From positions 1 through 54,554 of the forward strand of contig CANQMP010000013.1 in NCBI GenBank assembly GCA_947624975.1: 54,554 nt of DNA. The letters run 5' to 3'. Both the position numbers and the translations under genes were made by a program. Each line of letters opens with the position of its first letter. Within the stretch, counting starts at the first letter, position 1. The stretch is from Candidatus Gastranaerophilales bacterium (GTDB lineage: Bacteria; Cyanobacteriota; Vampirovibrionia; Gastranaerophilales; Gastranaerophilaceae). The notes below the pieces were generated by a model. It saw nothing but the letters and a program-made list of their open reading frames with translations. It searched no databases and was not told the DNA's origin. Of the stretch, positions 1 through 10,539 are shown in pieces.

Positions 1-61
1 TGTTAAAGATTTCTCTTGACCTTTTATTCTACAAAGACTTTATCCTTAATGCAATGAAAAG

Positions 62-640
62 TTGACAATCCCCTTTTCAAGGGAGGGATGGGGTGGGTTA
101 ATTCCCTCTCCCCATCGAATTGACCTTCGTGCGGAAGAGGGAGCAGTTGTGTGAGCGAAAGCGAGCTACAAATGCAGGTGAGGGGTAGACTGTCATTGCG
201 AGCGAGTGCGAAGCAATCCAGCCTTTTAATCTGCACGCAGTGCCGTTTAATTTAACCCCTCACCCGAATTTCTAAGTTCACTGCGTTCACTAAGAAATTC
301 TTCCCTCTCCCGCAGGGGGCGAGGGGATTTTTATGTAAGGGGCGAGGAAAAATCCCACGTTAACCCCCATATATTGCGTGCAGACTCAGTTTGCCACTTT
401 TCACCTCTCACCTTTTAAAAATTTGTTGGGGTAGAAACCCCCAACTTACATTTTATTTCTAACCCCTCACCCTAGCCCTCTCCCGCAGGGGGAGAGGGGA
501 CTAACCCACCCCTGCCCTCCCTTATAAAGGGAGGGAGCTATTTTCGCACGAACTGCCGAAATGAACCTCTCACCTTTCACTTCTCACTTCTCACTTCTCA
601 CTTAAACATTGCGTGCAGTCTGCCACCTTTCACTTTAAGA
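62..640. repeat. Intergenic repeat cluster A
   Basis: No credible gene. The stretch is a mosaic of short GC-rich elements that recur near 9.2, 10.6 and 46.3 kb: CCCTCACCC/CCCTCTCCC frames, a near-palindrome at about 266-300 ending in AAGAAATTC, a CATTGCGAGCG element near 195, AAAGGGAGGG hairpins, and a TCACTTCTCAC-type tract near 570-605 ending in ATTGCGTGCAGTCTGCCAC. The reading frames here only translate repeats, so I do not call them. The cluster ends directly at the stop codon of the neighbouring permease gene. Confidence 0.8.
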
Positions 641-647
641 ATCATCT

Positions 648-1505
648 TTACCCTTTTACCGCACCTTCGTTTTCGCCGGAGATGAAATACCTCTGCATCG
701 CTAAGAAAAATATCAGTATCGGAATGGTCGATAATATCGAACCCGCCGCTATAAATCGCCAGTTTGAACTGAACATGCCTTGCAAATTGTTTACGCCCAC
801 AGGCAAAGTATACATTGCCTCTTTCGTTAACACAATACTCGGCCACAAAAATTCACCCCAAGAACCGATAAACGTAAATATCGCCAAAACCGCAAGCGAT
901 GGTTTTACCATCGGTAACAAAACTCTCCAAAATAACTGAAACGTGTTACAGCCATCAACTATTGCCGCTTCTTCCATTTCTTTCGGTATAGTCAAAAACG
1001 CCTGACGCATTAAAAATATTCCGAATGCACTGACCGCAAACGGCATGATTAAACCCATAAATCCCGCAAAATTATTGACATTATCAGTTAAATGAAGTTT
1101 TAAGGTTATTAAATACACCGGTAACATTATTGCCTGAAACGGTATCATAATCGTTGCCAACACAGCAAAAAATGTTATCTTCTTACCCTTGAACTCCATT
1201 CTCGCAAGCGGATACCCCGCCATTGCCGATAGTATAAGGTTTAATAAAACCGTTCCGCCCGCAACTATCATGCTGTTTATAAAATATCCCAAAAAATTGA
1301 CCTTATCCCATACGCCCGTGTAATTCGCCCACGTAAAATCCTGAGGAATAATTCGCGGAGGATACGCAAAAATATTTTCACCGCTGCCTTTCAATGAGGT
1401 TGAAATTAGCCATATAAAAGGAAAAATCGAAAGCAACGATACTAAAATTAATGTTAAATGTGTAAAAAATCCGCTGTAAAATTTTCCGTAATTGATGTCT
1501 TTCAT
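648..1505 (-). CDS. Carbohydrate ABC transporter permease, MalG/UgpE type
   Basis: The 285-residue protein is an integral inner-membrane subunit of a sugar ABC importer. It has about six hydrophobic segments and a late cytoplasmic EAA loop (EEAAIVDGCNTFQLFWRVLL) that docks on the ATPase. The length and the WLISTSLK motif near the N-terminus fit the MalG/LacG/UgpE branch. It lies 14 nt behind the MalF-type gene, so the two form an operon and a heterodimeric channel. No ATPase or substrate-binding protein gene is adjacent; one encoded elsewhere must serve it, as happens with shared MsmK/UgpC-type ATPases. The substrate cannot be told from sequence. The stop codon abuts a repeat cluster. Confidence 0.93.
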   Translation of the reverse strand: MKDINYGKFYSGFFTHLTLILVSLLSIFPFIWLISTSLKGSGENIFAYPPRIIPQDFTWANYTGVWDKVNFLGYFINSMIVAGGTVLLNLILSAMAGYPLARMEFKGKKITFFAVLATIMIPFQAIMLPVYLITLKLHLTDNVNNFAGFMGLIMPFAVSAFGIFLMRQAFLTIPKEMEEAAIVDGCNTFQLFWRVLLPMVKPSLAVLAIFTFIGSWGEFLWPSIVLTKEAMYTLPVGVNNLQGMFSSNWRFIAAGSILSTIPILIFFLAMQRYFISGENEGAVKG

Positions 1506-1519
1506 TTTTTTTTCTCTTT

Positions 1520-2392
1520 CTATATTTGATATTTGTTTCTCTCAAAACAGAATATGTTTATCAGTGAAAATATCAGGACTATTACAAGTAAAACCACTGC
1601 CATTGCCGATGCAAAGCCTAAATCAAGGTTTTCAAAAGCTCTTTCATAAATATAATAGACTATCGTTTTACTGGAGTTTAACGGCCCGCCCTTTGTCATA
1701 ACATAAATTTCCGCAAACACTTTCATCGCCGATATGGCACTTATTGTTGTAACCAATGCTATTGTCGGCATTATGTGAGGAATCGTTACCGTTAAATGTT
1801 TTGTCCAAAAATTCGCACCGTCTATGTCGCATGCCTCGTAAAGTTCTGTCGGAACACTCATTAATGAGGCAAGATAAATTATCATATAATATCCGATACC
1901 TTTCCAAATTGTTACGATAATTACCGAATAAAGTGCAAATCTCGGGTCTGTAAGCCAGCCTATTGAGTTTAACCCCAAAATGTTTGCAGCATAATTTAAA
2001 ATCCCTTGATCCGCGTATAACCACTTAAACGCTATCGCAGCAACAACTATGGATACTATTACGGGTAAGTATATCAGTATTTTGTATAAGGTTATTCCCC
2101 GAATTTTTTGGTTTATCAATACCGCAAGAAAAAGCGGAAATATTGCAAGTATAGGCACGGCTATGAATAAATACAAAAATGTGTTCCATAAAACTTTATA
2201 AAAAACGGGATTATGAAACAATTCCGTGTAGTTGTTTAACCCTGTAAATGCAGGAGAATAAAGATTATTCGAGTAATCAAAAAAACTCAAAACAAATGTT
2301 TGAAAAAACGGTATGAAAAAAAACAGCACAAGAACTATCGCTGACGGCAATATAAACAAATACGGAGTATATTTTCCATAATACTTAAACAT
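1520..2392 (-). CDS. Carbohydrate ABC transporter permease, MalF/UgpA type
   Basis: This 290-residue polytopic membrane protein is the MalF/UgpA-like half of a sugar import channel. The first hydrophobic segment (YLFILPSAIVLVLFFFIPFF) is typical of the family, and the EAA loop reads YEACDIDGANFWTKHLTVTI near residue 190. It is the first gene of a two-gene minus-strand operon with the MalG-type permease and is transcribed divergently from ychF across an 86-nt AT-rich gap. Without the binding protein the sugar is unknown. The large GH13-like gene about 1.2 kb away is an attractive but unproven functional neighbour. Confidence 0.93.
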   Translation of the reverse strand: MFKYYGKYTPYLFILPSAIVLVLFFFIPFFQTFVLSFFDYSNNLYSPAFTGLNNYTELFHNPVFYKVLWNTFLYLFIAVPILAIFPLFLAVLINQKIRGITLYKILIYLPVIVSIVVAAIAFKWLYADQGILNYAANILGLNSIGWLTDPRFALYSVIIVTIWKGIGYYMIIYLASLMSVPTELYEACDIDGANFWTKHLTVTIPHIMPTIALVTTISAISAMKVFAEIYVMTKGGPLNSSKTIVYYIYERAFENLDLGFASAMAVVLLVIVLIFSLINIFCFERNKYQI

Positions 2393-2478
2393 AAAACGAT
2401 TATTACATTTTTTTATTTTAAGGTCAATATTTTATTTTTAGTTTATTTGAGTTATTATAAATTAGAGAGGAAAATATA

Positions 2479-3576
2479 ATGCTCAGAACAGGAATTGTAG
2501 GACTTCCGAATGTCGGAAAATCAACTTTATTTAATGCTTTAACAAGCTCTAAAAACGCTCAGAGTGCAAATTATCCGTTTTGCACAATAGAACCTAATGT
2601 CGGTGTGGTTAACGTACCGGATGAAAGACTTGAAATTCTTGCAAAACTTTGCAAAACGAACGTTATAATCCCGACGGCGATAGAGTTTGTCGATATTGCA
2701 GGACTCGTAAAAGGTGCAAGCAAAGGCGAAGGACTCGGAAACCAATTCCTGCATAATATAAGAGAAGTCGATGCAATAATTCAGGTTGTAAGATGTTTTG
2801 ATGACGAAAATACAATTCACGTTGCGGGAAAAGTTAATCCGCTTGATGATATTGAGGTTATAAATACTGAACTTGCACTTGCCGATTTGGCATCGGTTGA
2901 AAAAAGACAGGCAAGAATTTCAAAACAGGCAAAAGGCAAAGATAAAGATGCAATGCTTGAAAATGACGTGTTAACAAAACTTACGGATTTGCTTTCCGAA
3001 GGTACATTTATAAATCTCAAAGAACATTTTAATGAAGATGAAATTGCCGTTGTTAAGCAATTAAATTTGATGTCGGTTAAGCCCGTAATTTATGCGGCAA
3101 ATGTTTCCGAATACGATTTGAAAAACGGAAATGCTTACACTCAACAGGTAAAAGATTATGCCCAAAAACACCATGCCGAAGTGGTTTTGATATCCGCAAA
3201 AATAGAGGAAGAACTTGCGGAACTCGGCAAAGATGAGGCAAAAGAATATTTGTCGGAGCTTGGAGTTTCGGACAGCGGTATCGACAGAATGATAAAATCC
3301 GTTTATAAACTTTTGGATTTAAGAACTTTTATAACAGCCGGAGAAAAAGAAGTTCATGCCTGGACAATTCCTGCCGGTGCAAAAGCTCCGCAGGCTGCGG
3401 GTGTTATCCATACCGATTTTGAAAAAGGATTTATCAGAGCCGAAATTACACCTTATGATGAATTTGTAAAAAACGGTTCTTATACCGCTTGCAAGGATAA
3501 AGGCGTAACCCGTCTGGAAGGTAAAGATTACGTGGTGCAGGACGGAGATTTGGTTCATTTCAGATTTTCGGTTTAG
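2479..3576 (+). CDS. ychF: Redox-regulated ATPase YchF (Obg-type P-loop protein)
   Basis: The 365-residue length is normal for YchF. Seen in order: P-loop GLPNVGKST (residues 8-16), switch region DIAGLVKGASKGEGLGNQFL, NVSE replacing the NKxD guanine-specificity motif, and a C-terminal TGS domain. YchF prefers ATP and is associated with ribosomes and stress responses. The start ATG has a good Shine-Dalgarno sequence (AGAGAGG) about 9 nt upstream. The gene stands alone, divergent from the ABC permeases. Its stop codon overlaps the end of the convergent GH13-like gene by 4 nt, with no terminator between them. Confidence 0.97.
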   Translation: MLRTGIVGLPNVGKSTLFNALTSSKNAQSANYPFCTIEPNVGVVNVPDERLEILAKLCKTNVIIPTAIEFVDIAGLVKGASKGEGLGNQFLHNIREVDAIIQVVRCFDDENTIHVAGKVNPLDDIEVINTELALADLASVEKRQARISKQAKGKDKDAMLENDVLTKLTDLLSEGTFINLKEHFNEDEIAVVKQLNLMSVKPVIYAANVSEYDLKNGNAYTQQVKDYAQKHHAEVVLISAKIEEELAELGKDEAKEYLSELGVSDSGIDRMIKSVYKLLDLRTFITAGEKEVHAWTIPAGAKAPQAAGVIHTDFEKGFIRAEITPYDEFVKNGSYTACKDKGVTRLEGKDYVVQDGDLVHFRFSV

Positions 3577-6500
3577 TTTGCGTTAAGCGCGAGTTTTGAG
3601 CCTGTAACGACTTCTTTCTTAGCAATATAAGGATTAGAAACGATATTATATTGCGGATTATACATAACACGTCTGCCTGTGAATGAAGGATTACTGTACA
3701 ATATCAGAGTTGTATCTTTGAAAGTAATCGGTTCATCGTGTCCGTTTACGTGGCGTTTGAGTTTGTAATGACCGTTTTCTTCCCTCGTATAATATATATC
3801 GTTTTCATCAAACGCATTAACGAATTTTGTTCCTTCTTTTATTCCGCATTTTAACCCGTCTTGACCGTTAAAATTAAACGATACACTGTCCAGCGTAACT
3901 TGTGACGGAGTATAATATTGGTTATATTGGTGATTAATTCCTGCAGTGTTGAAAAGTGACAATGTCATGCTACCTTTCGGGTTTTGTCTTAAAAGGGCTG
4001 ACACTTTGATGTCTTCCATCTTGCCTTGTTCGTTAAGGAATGAAGCTTGTTGAGGTTCAAGGAGGTATGGAGTTCCGTCATTCAACGCTTCAAGCTCGGG
4101 GCGTTTACGCAGATTATATATGCCCATAAGATAATTCTTGAAAGTAGCAACAAATTGCATATAATCAGGATGTTTTTCGTCGTCTGCCCATTCTTCGTGG
4201 GTTATGTTACGGTTAGAAACCGTAATGTTTTTGGTCGTAAATTCAAAACCTGTTGAGCCGTATTCGTCACCGCCGTACAATGTCGGATTACCGACAAGCC
4301 CGACAAGGAATTTTGTATGTCCCAGAAGTTTTGACATTGCAGGGTCGATGATACATTTTAGCACCAGTTTTTTAAATTTTTTCTTTTTATCATCGGGAAG
4401 AAAGCTCTTTTCGTTATTATTGTAATCCATTTCATCAAATACTATATCCACGGCGGTGTTAAAGTCTTTGTATCCGAAACCTTCAGCCTCAAAAACTTTA
4501 CCTTTAAATTTTCCGTTAGAGATGTTTTTAAGCGCCTTTAGTATTAAATCATAAATAAGTTTGTTTTCATCTTGATTTATAATTTCACTATTGGTAATTT
4601 CTTTCAAAGCTTTTCCCAGCCCGCTGTTTATGGTTTCGCATTTAGCTATGGCAAGCGGGTTTACGCGTCTGTAGTCGTAATTGTTTACCTCAGAATCGTC
4701 GGGATTTTGGTCAAAAGGAGTTCCGTTAAGAATTCTATACGCTCTTTTGCGATATTGGTTCATATTTGCATTGTCTTTATCGGATAAGTCGGCATAAACC
4801 ATATCCATGTCTAACGCATAGCCTTCCAAAGCTCTGCATTTATCGTGGTTACCCGCAAATGTATATGAGTAAATTATTGATTCCAAAGAACCGCTGTCAA
4901 GAAAGCTTTTCATCTGTGAATAAACTTTTGTACCTTTATCAGTACCTTTATCCGGTGAATGTTCACCGTCAAAATCAAAAAGTTTTCCAAAAATTTCGTT
5001 AATTCCCGAGAATAAGTATCCGTAATTTGCTACGGTTGTAAATCCGGCCTCGTTAACCAATTTTTTAACAGCTTCGCACGAATTTGAATATTTGTTTGAT
5101 TTTTCGCCGTAACCTCTTTTGAAGAACGGATCTTCATCGGTAACTTCTGCTGCTATGTAAGCATCCGGATGATAACGTTTTACGCCTGCGGTAAATTTTG
5201 CCCAAAATTCAATAATGCTGTTCCACGTGGTTTCAAAATCCATTTTACCGTTTCTTAACGCTTCAGTATCGGCAATGTCTTTTGTCGCATCTATTCTCCA
5301 ATCAAGACCTGCTTCGGCACGGCTGACTATCATGTCGGATAACTTGAAACTTTCGAGGCTTGTGTCTTTGATTGATTTGAAAAGAGCATCGACAAATTTT
5401 TCTCTGTCATATTTTGCCGATTCGGAATTTGTGAGTTTTGATATACCGTTTCTGAGTTTTTTAATCAGTGATTCCGCTTCATCTTCGGGACTGTCGGCTA
5501 TAATACCCATTTGCAAAAGCGAGGTATTATTTTTCAAATCGTAATAGTTATAAGAAATTTCTCCGGTTGTATCGTCCACACTGAATTGTGCATTGGGACT
5601 TACCGACTTAATTACTGCAAATCTTGCGATTTCGGCTGTCAAAAACGGCAGAACATATTTTCCGTAAGGAGTTGTACGTCCTATGCTGTCATAGAATTTT
5701 TTATCTTCCGGAAGTTTATCCTGTACACGTTTAAGCATGAGCTTTGCAAAGTTTGACATCTCTTTTGTGTACATGTCGTCAGTCATTTCGTACACTTTAG
5801 CATATTGCTCATCTATGTGAATATTGTTTTCTTCCCAGAATTTATAACGGGAAACGCCTATATCCTTTTCGCGAATTGCCCTTTTTGAAATGTACGGAGT
5901 TCCGAGAGTTGATACGATGTCTTTTCCGACTTCTATTGAGTCAAGCGGTACGTCCATTAAACCTTCAAGAATATATTCATCATAAGGTTCGTAAGTTTTG
6001 CCTTCTCTGAGTTCGTAGCGGTTGTTAATAACGTTTGATATAATTTTTTCGTTAATGTCCAGGTCTTTCGGGAAAATTGAAGCATCTTTTTCGGATTGAA
6101 TTTTTTGTAAAATTTCGTTCGGTGTTTTTCTTTCAACATTTTTCAAGTGTTGTGCGACATGTAATCTCAATATTTGGTTTGTTTTTTTAGACCAGTACTG
6201 TGCCGAAGAAACCGCATAATCCTGAACTTCAAAATGCTTTTTCATAAATGTTTCTTTTTGAGCTTCTCTTTCTTTTTTATTCAGAATATTTTTAAGCATT
6301 ATTGTTTCGACATGCGAAGGCAGGTAGTTCAATTTCGCAATATCGGGGTTAGCATCCCATGTTTCAAATCCGCCTTCGTGCTTGCCGTCAAGTCCGAAGT
6401 ATTCAAAGTTTGTGAGAACTTTTGTGCCTAACGTTGAATTCATCATGATTTTATTGTCTGAATGTTTATTGTAATCATTGAGGAATTTAACATTTCTGTG

Positions 6501-7676
6501 GTATGTTTCAGGGTCAATTCTGAAACAATAAGGGATTACCGTATCATTGTGGTTATTAATTTCAAGCAGATTAGACGGAGCTTGAGTGTAAGCCTTTATT
6601 TTTCCCTGCTCGTCAAAACTGTTTGCGTTAACCTGTGTCGGGTCATAAATTTGTATATAAGTCGGTTTATGCGGGTCGTAATTCTTTTTGCAGAGTTTTG
6701 ACGTTATTATTCCGTTATCTTTTTGTTCATATTCGTATTTAGGGTTAATAAGTTTATGGACGACATTTCTTTTCGTATTTTTACCGAAAACGCTCATTTT
6801 TAAGGGGCTGTCTTTGAGGGTTTCCATTCTGAACCAGTAAAAATACGGTGATTTCTCGCCGAATTTCAATACGTGTTGAAAATGTGCACCTTGAAGTCCT
6901 TCGTTTACGAATGCACCGTCAGAAACAAGATTTATACCTTTTGCAAAGAGTTTTTTCTGTAAAGATATGTAATTGTTAATATTTCCCAAACTGTGTGCCA
7001 TTTGGAAGTTATTTTCATTCCAGTAAGCATGCGCGGAAACATTGTCATCCGTAAACAGCGGGGTTGTAACTAATCTTGTGAAATTATCATATTTTCCCGC
7101 CTCAAGGTCTTTTACTATTCCCGCAAGTGAACCTCCGATTTTATTTGCGACATTTTTAGGCATTTTCCTTGCACTGTCGAGGTTTTTGTTGGGAATAATA
7201 TTGTTTTTGTCATCATAAACCCATGCTACATTGTTAAAATCAGGCATGATAAGTTTCATTGCCCCGCCTTTAGTGTGTGTCGGGGAATTCGCGGATACTA
7301 TATTGTAAACTTCACCGTTTTCAACGATAGTGTTACCGGCATCGGCTGCGGTAATAGTTTTACCGCCGTTTTTGGGAACGAGCAGGTAGCGGTATGCAAA
7401 AGCTTCATCAGCGGCAATATTGTAGTCGCCAGCCATATTTATACGTGTTCCTCCCCTGCCGATATTTATTTTATCTTCATCCGTGTCATTATTTGTAAGT
7501 TTGCCGGCGGTAAAATAATTTCCGTACCTGTCTTGTTCTACGGCATAAATTTCCAAATAACAATCGTAATTATTCGGGTCGTATACATAATTGAATTCAT
7601 ATTCTTTGCGTCCCCGTTCGGATTTTACGGGTTTGTATCCTTCAAAATTTATTTTGGTTATGGGTGCTACCTTCAC
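3573..7676 (-). CDS. Very large GH13 (alpha-amylase superfamily)-like protein
   Basis: The 1,367-residue protein has a divergent GH13 barrel. Matching landmarks are GLDWRIDATKDI (beta-4; nucleophile D796), YIAAEVTDED (beta-5; acid/base E844) and FAGNHDKCRA (beta-7; D945). GNPTLYGGDEYG further on resembles the GIPxIYYGDE segment of amylases, and an earlier stretch, GINLVSDGAFVNEG, resembles the beta-3 region. The family acts on alpha-glucans, so an intracellular glycogen or maltooligosaccharide role is plausible because no signal peptide is visible. The start is GTG with a strong AAGGAG; the N-terminus MKVAPITKINFEGYKP is a short tag I associate with proteins of this lineage. At two to three times normal GH13 size, roughly 700 residues before the catalytic core are unassigned. 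Substrate and reaction are unproven. Confidence 0.75.
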   Translation of the reverse strand: MKVAPITKINFEGYKPVKSERGRKEYEFNYVYDPNNYDCYLEIYAVEQDRYGNYFTAGKLTNNDTDEDKINIGRGGTRINMAGDYNIAADEAFAYRYLLVPKNGGKTITAADAGNTIVENGEVYNIVSANSPTHTKGGAMKLIMPDFNNVAWVYDDKNNIIPNKNLDSARKMPKNVANKIGGSLAGIVKDLEAGKYDNFTRLVTTPLFTDDNVSAHAYWNENNFQMAHSLGNINNYISLQKKLFAKGINLVSDGAFVNEGLQGAHFQHVLKFGEKSPYFYWFRMETLKDSPLKMSVFGKNTKRNVVHKLINPKYEYEQKDNGIITSKLCKKNYDPHKPTYIQIYDPTQVNANSFDEQGKIKAYTQAPSNLLEINNHNDTVIPYCFRIDPETYHRNVKFLNDYNKHSDNKIMMNSTLGTKVLTNFEYFGLDGKHEGGFETWDANPDIAKLNYLPSHVETIMLKNILNKKEREAQKETFMKKHFEVQDYAVSSAQYWSKKTNQILRLHVAQHLKNVERKTPNEILQKIQSEKDASIFPKDLDINEKIISNVINNRYELREGKTYEPYDEYILEGLMDVPLDSIEVGKDIVSTLGTPYISKRAIREKDIGVSRYKFWEENNIHIDEQYAKVYEMTDDMYTKEMSNFAKLMLKRVQDKLPEDKKFYDSIGRTTPYGKYVLPFLTAEIARFAVIKSVSPNAQFSVDDTTGEISYNYYDLKNNTSLLQMGIIADSPEDEAESLIKKLRNGISKLTNSESAKYDREKFVDALFKSIKDTSLESFKLSDMIVSRAEAGLDWRIDATKDIADTEALRNGKMDFETTWNSIIEFWAKFTAGVKRYHPDAYIAAEVTDEDPFFKRGYGEKSNKYSNSCEAVKKLVNEAGFTTVANYGYLFSGINEIFGKLFDFDGEHSPDKGTDKGTKVYSQMKSFLDSGSLESIIYSYTFAGNHDKCRALEGYALDMDMVYADLSDKDNANMNQYRKRAYRILNGTPFDQNPDDSEVNNYDYRRVNPLAIAKCETINSGLGKALKEITNSEIINQDENKLIYDLILKALKNISNGKFKGKVFEAEGFGYKDFNTAVDIVFDEMDYNNNEKSFLPDDKKKKFKKLVLKCIIDPAMSKLLGHTKFLVGLVGNPTLYGGDEYGSTGFEFTTKNITVSNRNITHEEWADDEKHPDYMQFVATFKNYLMGIYNLRKRPELEALNDGTPYLLEPQQASFLNEQGKMEDIKVSALLRQNPKGSMTLSLFNTAGINHQYNQYYTPSQVTLDSVSFNFNGQDGLKCGIKEGTKFVNAFDENDIYYTREENGHYKLKRHVNGHDEPITFKDTTLILYSNPSFTGRRVMYNPQYNIVSNPYIAKKEVVTGSKLALNAN

Positions 7677-7764
7677 GTGAAACTCCTTCTAATTTATTTA
7701 TAACTCAACTGAACATTTTTTTTTGCTAATATCCGTTATAGTATTAAGAAAATTTTACATAAAT

Positions 7765-9081
<1,317 letters not shown>

Positions 9082-9115
9082 GGTTGAACAAATGGAAATG
9101 AGATAAAAAAGCAAT

Positions 9116-9145
9116 AGCGGGGTTAATCCCCCGCTTTTTATTTTT
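9116..9145 (+). terminator. Rho-independent terminator after ahcY
   Basis: The stem AGCGGGG pairs with CCCCGCT around a short loop and is followed by a T-rich run (TTTTTATTTTT). It lies about 35 nt after the ahcY stop codon. Confidence 0.85.
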
Positions 9146-9162
9146 CGATTTTTTTTCAATAA

Positions 9163-9520
9163 AAGGGGAGGGGCAGACCGTCATTGCGAGCGAATGCCTC
9201 AGCTAGTCCCCTCTCCCCCTGCGGGAGAGGGAAGAATTTCTTAGTGAACGCAGTGAACTTAGAAATTCGGGTGAGGGGTAGCTCCCTCCCTTTATAAGGG
9301 AGGGCAGGGGTGGGTTAATTCCCTCGCCCCCTGCGGGAGAGGGCTAGGGTGAGGGGTCATATTATATCATATTGTTGATGGGTGAAATGAAAATTGTTTC
9401 ACCCATCCTACTTTTTGGAAGGGAAAATTGTCTGTCATTGCGAGCGAATGCATCAGCTTATTAATCTGCACGCAGTGCCAAAATAAACCTCTCACCTCTC
9501 ACTTTTCACTATATTTTCAT
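9163..9520. repeat. Intergenic repeat cluster B
   Basis: No gene is visible between the ahcY terminator and the pilin-gene promoter. The stretch holds the same element families as cluster A, largely in the opposite orientation. These include the near-palindrome with the GAACGCAGTGAAC core at 9234-9268, a CTTTATAAGGGAGGG hairpin near 9290, two CATTGCGAGCGAATGC elements near 9181 and 9435, and a TCACCTCTCACTTTTCAC tract near 9490. Confidence 0.8.
9374..9412. repeat. Hairpin element, left of the pilin-like gene
   Basis: GATGGGTGAAA pairs with TTTCACCCATC around a 9-nt loop. An inverted, related copy lies at 10493-10530, on the far side of the pilin-like gene. One stem base pair differs between the copies and is compensated on both arms (GTGAA/TTCAC here, GTGGA/TCCAC there). 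Confidence 0.7.
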
Positions 9521-9562
9521 TAAGAATTTTTAAAATATTATAAAAAATTTTTATTTTCCCTC

Positions 9563-9590
9563 TTGCATTTTTTGAAAAATAGTTTATAAT
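9563..9590 (+). promoter_or_regulatory. Promoter of the pilin-like gene
   Basis: TTGCAT, a 16-nt spacer and a perfect TATAAT (9585-9590) stand 32 nt before the ATG at 9623, which has AAGGA 6-7 nt upstream. This supports 9623, not the GTG at 9642, as the natural start. Confidence 0.7.
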
Positions 9591-9641
9591 GAGAATGTAT
9601 AGAAAAATGAAAGGAAAAAACTATGAAGAAGATTATTATTA

Positions 9642-10451
9642 GTGCGTTTAACCCATCGGGGGGGGGGGGATTTTTCTCCTGGCAAAGGTTTTGAGGGGAA
9701 TCTAACCTCAAAAACCAAGAGTTACGCATTTACATTGGCAGAGGTCTTAATCACCCTTGCCGTCATCGGTGTCGTTGCGGCATTAACCATGCCCACACTT
9801 ATACAAAAATATCAGGAAAAAGCTACTATAGCCAAGCTTAGAAAAGTTAACACAACGTTAAATCAGGCCTATCAATTAGCGCAAATCGAGTATGGATCTG
9901 TTAATTCTTGGTTTACTAAGGTGTCAATCAATAATGATACAAGCGGTGTAAATTTAGAAAATCAAAAATTATTCTATGAAAAAATTGCAAAATATATGAA
10001 AACAACATCTGTTTGTTATGATGATGAAGAAGGATGTCCGAAATATAATACCGTTTTTACTTTAAGCGGAACTAAAAGGGATGTGAGTTGGCGAAAAAAT
10101 GTACAGTTAGCGGATGGTACATTCATTATGACATTTTGGGTTAGCCGTATAAACTGTAATGCCAATAGTAATTGTGGAGATTTTGCTGTTGATATAAATG
10201 GTGATAAAGGGCCTAATACAATGGGTAAAGATGTGTTTAATTTTATTGTATCCCAAACTGCTATCTATCCAAACGGTGCGCCTGCATTAGCAGATGCTGT
10301 GGAGGTAAAGTTTCCAAAACATTGTGACAGGAAAACAGATGCAGATTTCAGAAACGGTTATACTTGTGCTGCTTGGGTAGTTTACAATGAAAACATGGAC
10401 TACCTGCATTGTGATGGTTTATCTTGGAACGGTAAACATAAATGCGATTAG
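9642..10451 (+). CDS. Type IV pilin-like protein with a poly-G leader, probably phase variable
   Basis: The protein has a class III-type N-terminal prepilin signature, YA|FTLAEVLITLAVIGVV, with Glu at +5 and a hydrophobic helix. A Cys-containing globular region follows (pairs such as SVCYDDEEGC and CNANSNC), ending in KHKCD. It would be cleaved and methylated by a prepilin peptidase and assembled into type IV pili or pseudopili; pilT is in the window. The open frame begins at GTG 9642, which has no ribosome binding site. The ATG at 9623 has AAGGA and a promoter, but with 12 G at 9658-9669 it runs into TGA about 20 codons later. With 11 or 14 G that ATG would join the pilin frame, with a leader of about 35 residues. 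As sequenced it looks OFF, or weakly expressed from GTG. Confidence 0.85.
   Translation: MRLTHRGGGDFSPGKGFEGNLTSKTKSYAFTLAEVLITLAVIGVVAALTMPTLIQKYQEKATIAKLRKVNTTLNQAYQLAQIEYGSVNSWFTKVSINNDTSGVNLENQKLFYEKIAKYMKTTSVCYDDEEGCPKYNTVFTLSGTKRDVSWRKNVQLADGTFIMTFWVSRINCNANSNCGDFAVDINGDKGPNTMGKDVFNFIVSQTAIYPNGAPALADAVEVKFPKHCDRKTDADFRNGYTCAAWVVYNENMDYLHCDGLSWNGKHKCD
9658..9669 (+). repeat. Homopolymeric tract of 12 G in the pilin leader
   Basis: Twelve consecutive G lie between the ATG at 9623 and the prepilin cleavage site. The tract length decides whether the ribosome-bound ATG is in frame with the pilin: 11 or 14 would be ON, 12 is OFF. Runs this long in an AT-rich genome are rare and slip readily. 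Confidence 0.9.
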
Positions 10452-10492
10452 GCATTTGTGTTGCAGGGATAAAAGGTCTGATTTAAAGTAAA

Positions 10493-10530
10493 GTAGGATG
10501 GGTGGAACAATTGTCATTCCACCCATCAAC
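10493..10530. repeat. Hairpin element, right of the pilin-like gene
   Basis: ATGGGTGGAA pairs perfectly with TTCCACCCAT around a 9-nt loop about 40 nt after the pilin stop codon. It is the inverted relative of the element at 9374-9412. No T-run follows, so it is not a classical terminator. Confidence 0.7.
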
Positions 10531-10539
10531 CTAAAATAT

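Noticed and set aside
24-236. Open frame of 70 codons on the minus strand
   Set aside because: It translates repeat elements (CATTGCGAGCG and CCCTCTCCC families), has no ribosome binding site and no protein-like pattern.
62-640. Possible CRISPR array in the repeat clusters
   Set aside because: Repeats differ in length, orientation and spacing, there are no uniform spacers, and no cas genes are in the window.
9642-9669. GTG 9642 as the natural pilin start
   Set aside because: No ribosome binding site precedes it, while the ATG at 9623 has one and a promoter. I kept the frame only because it is open as sequenced.
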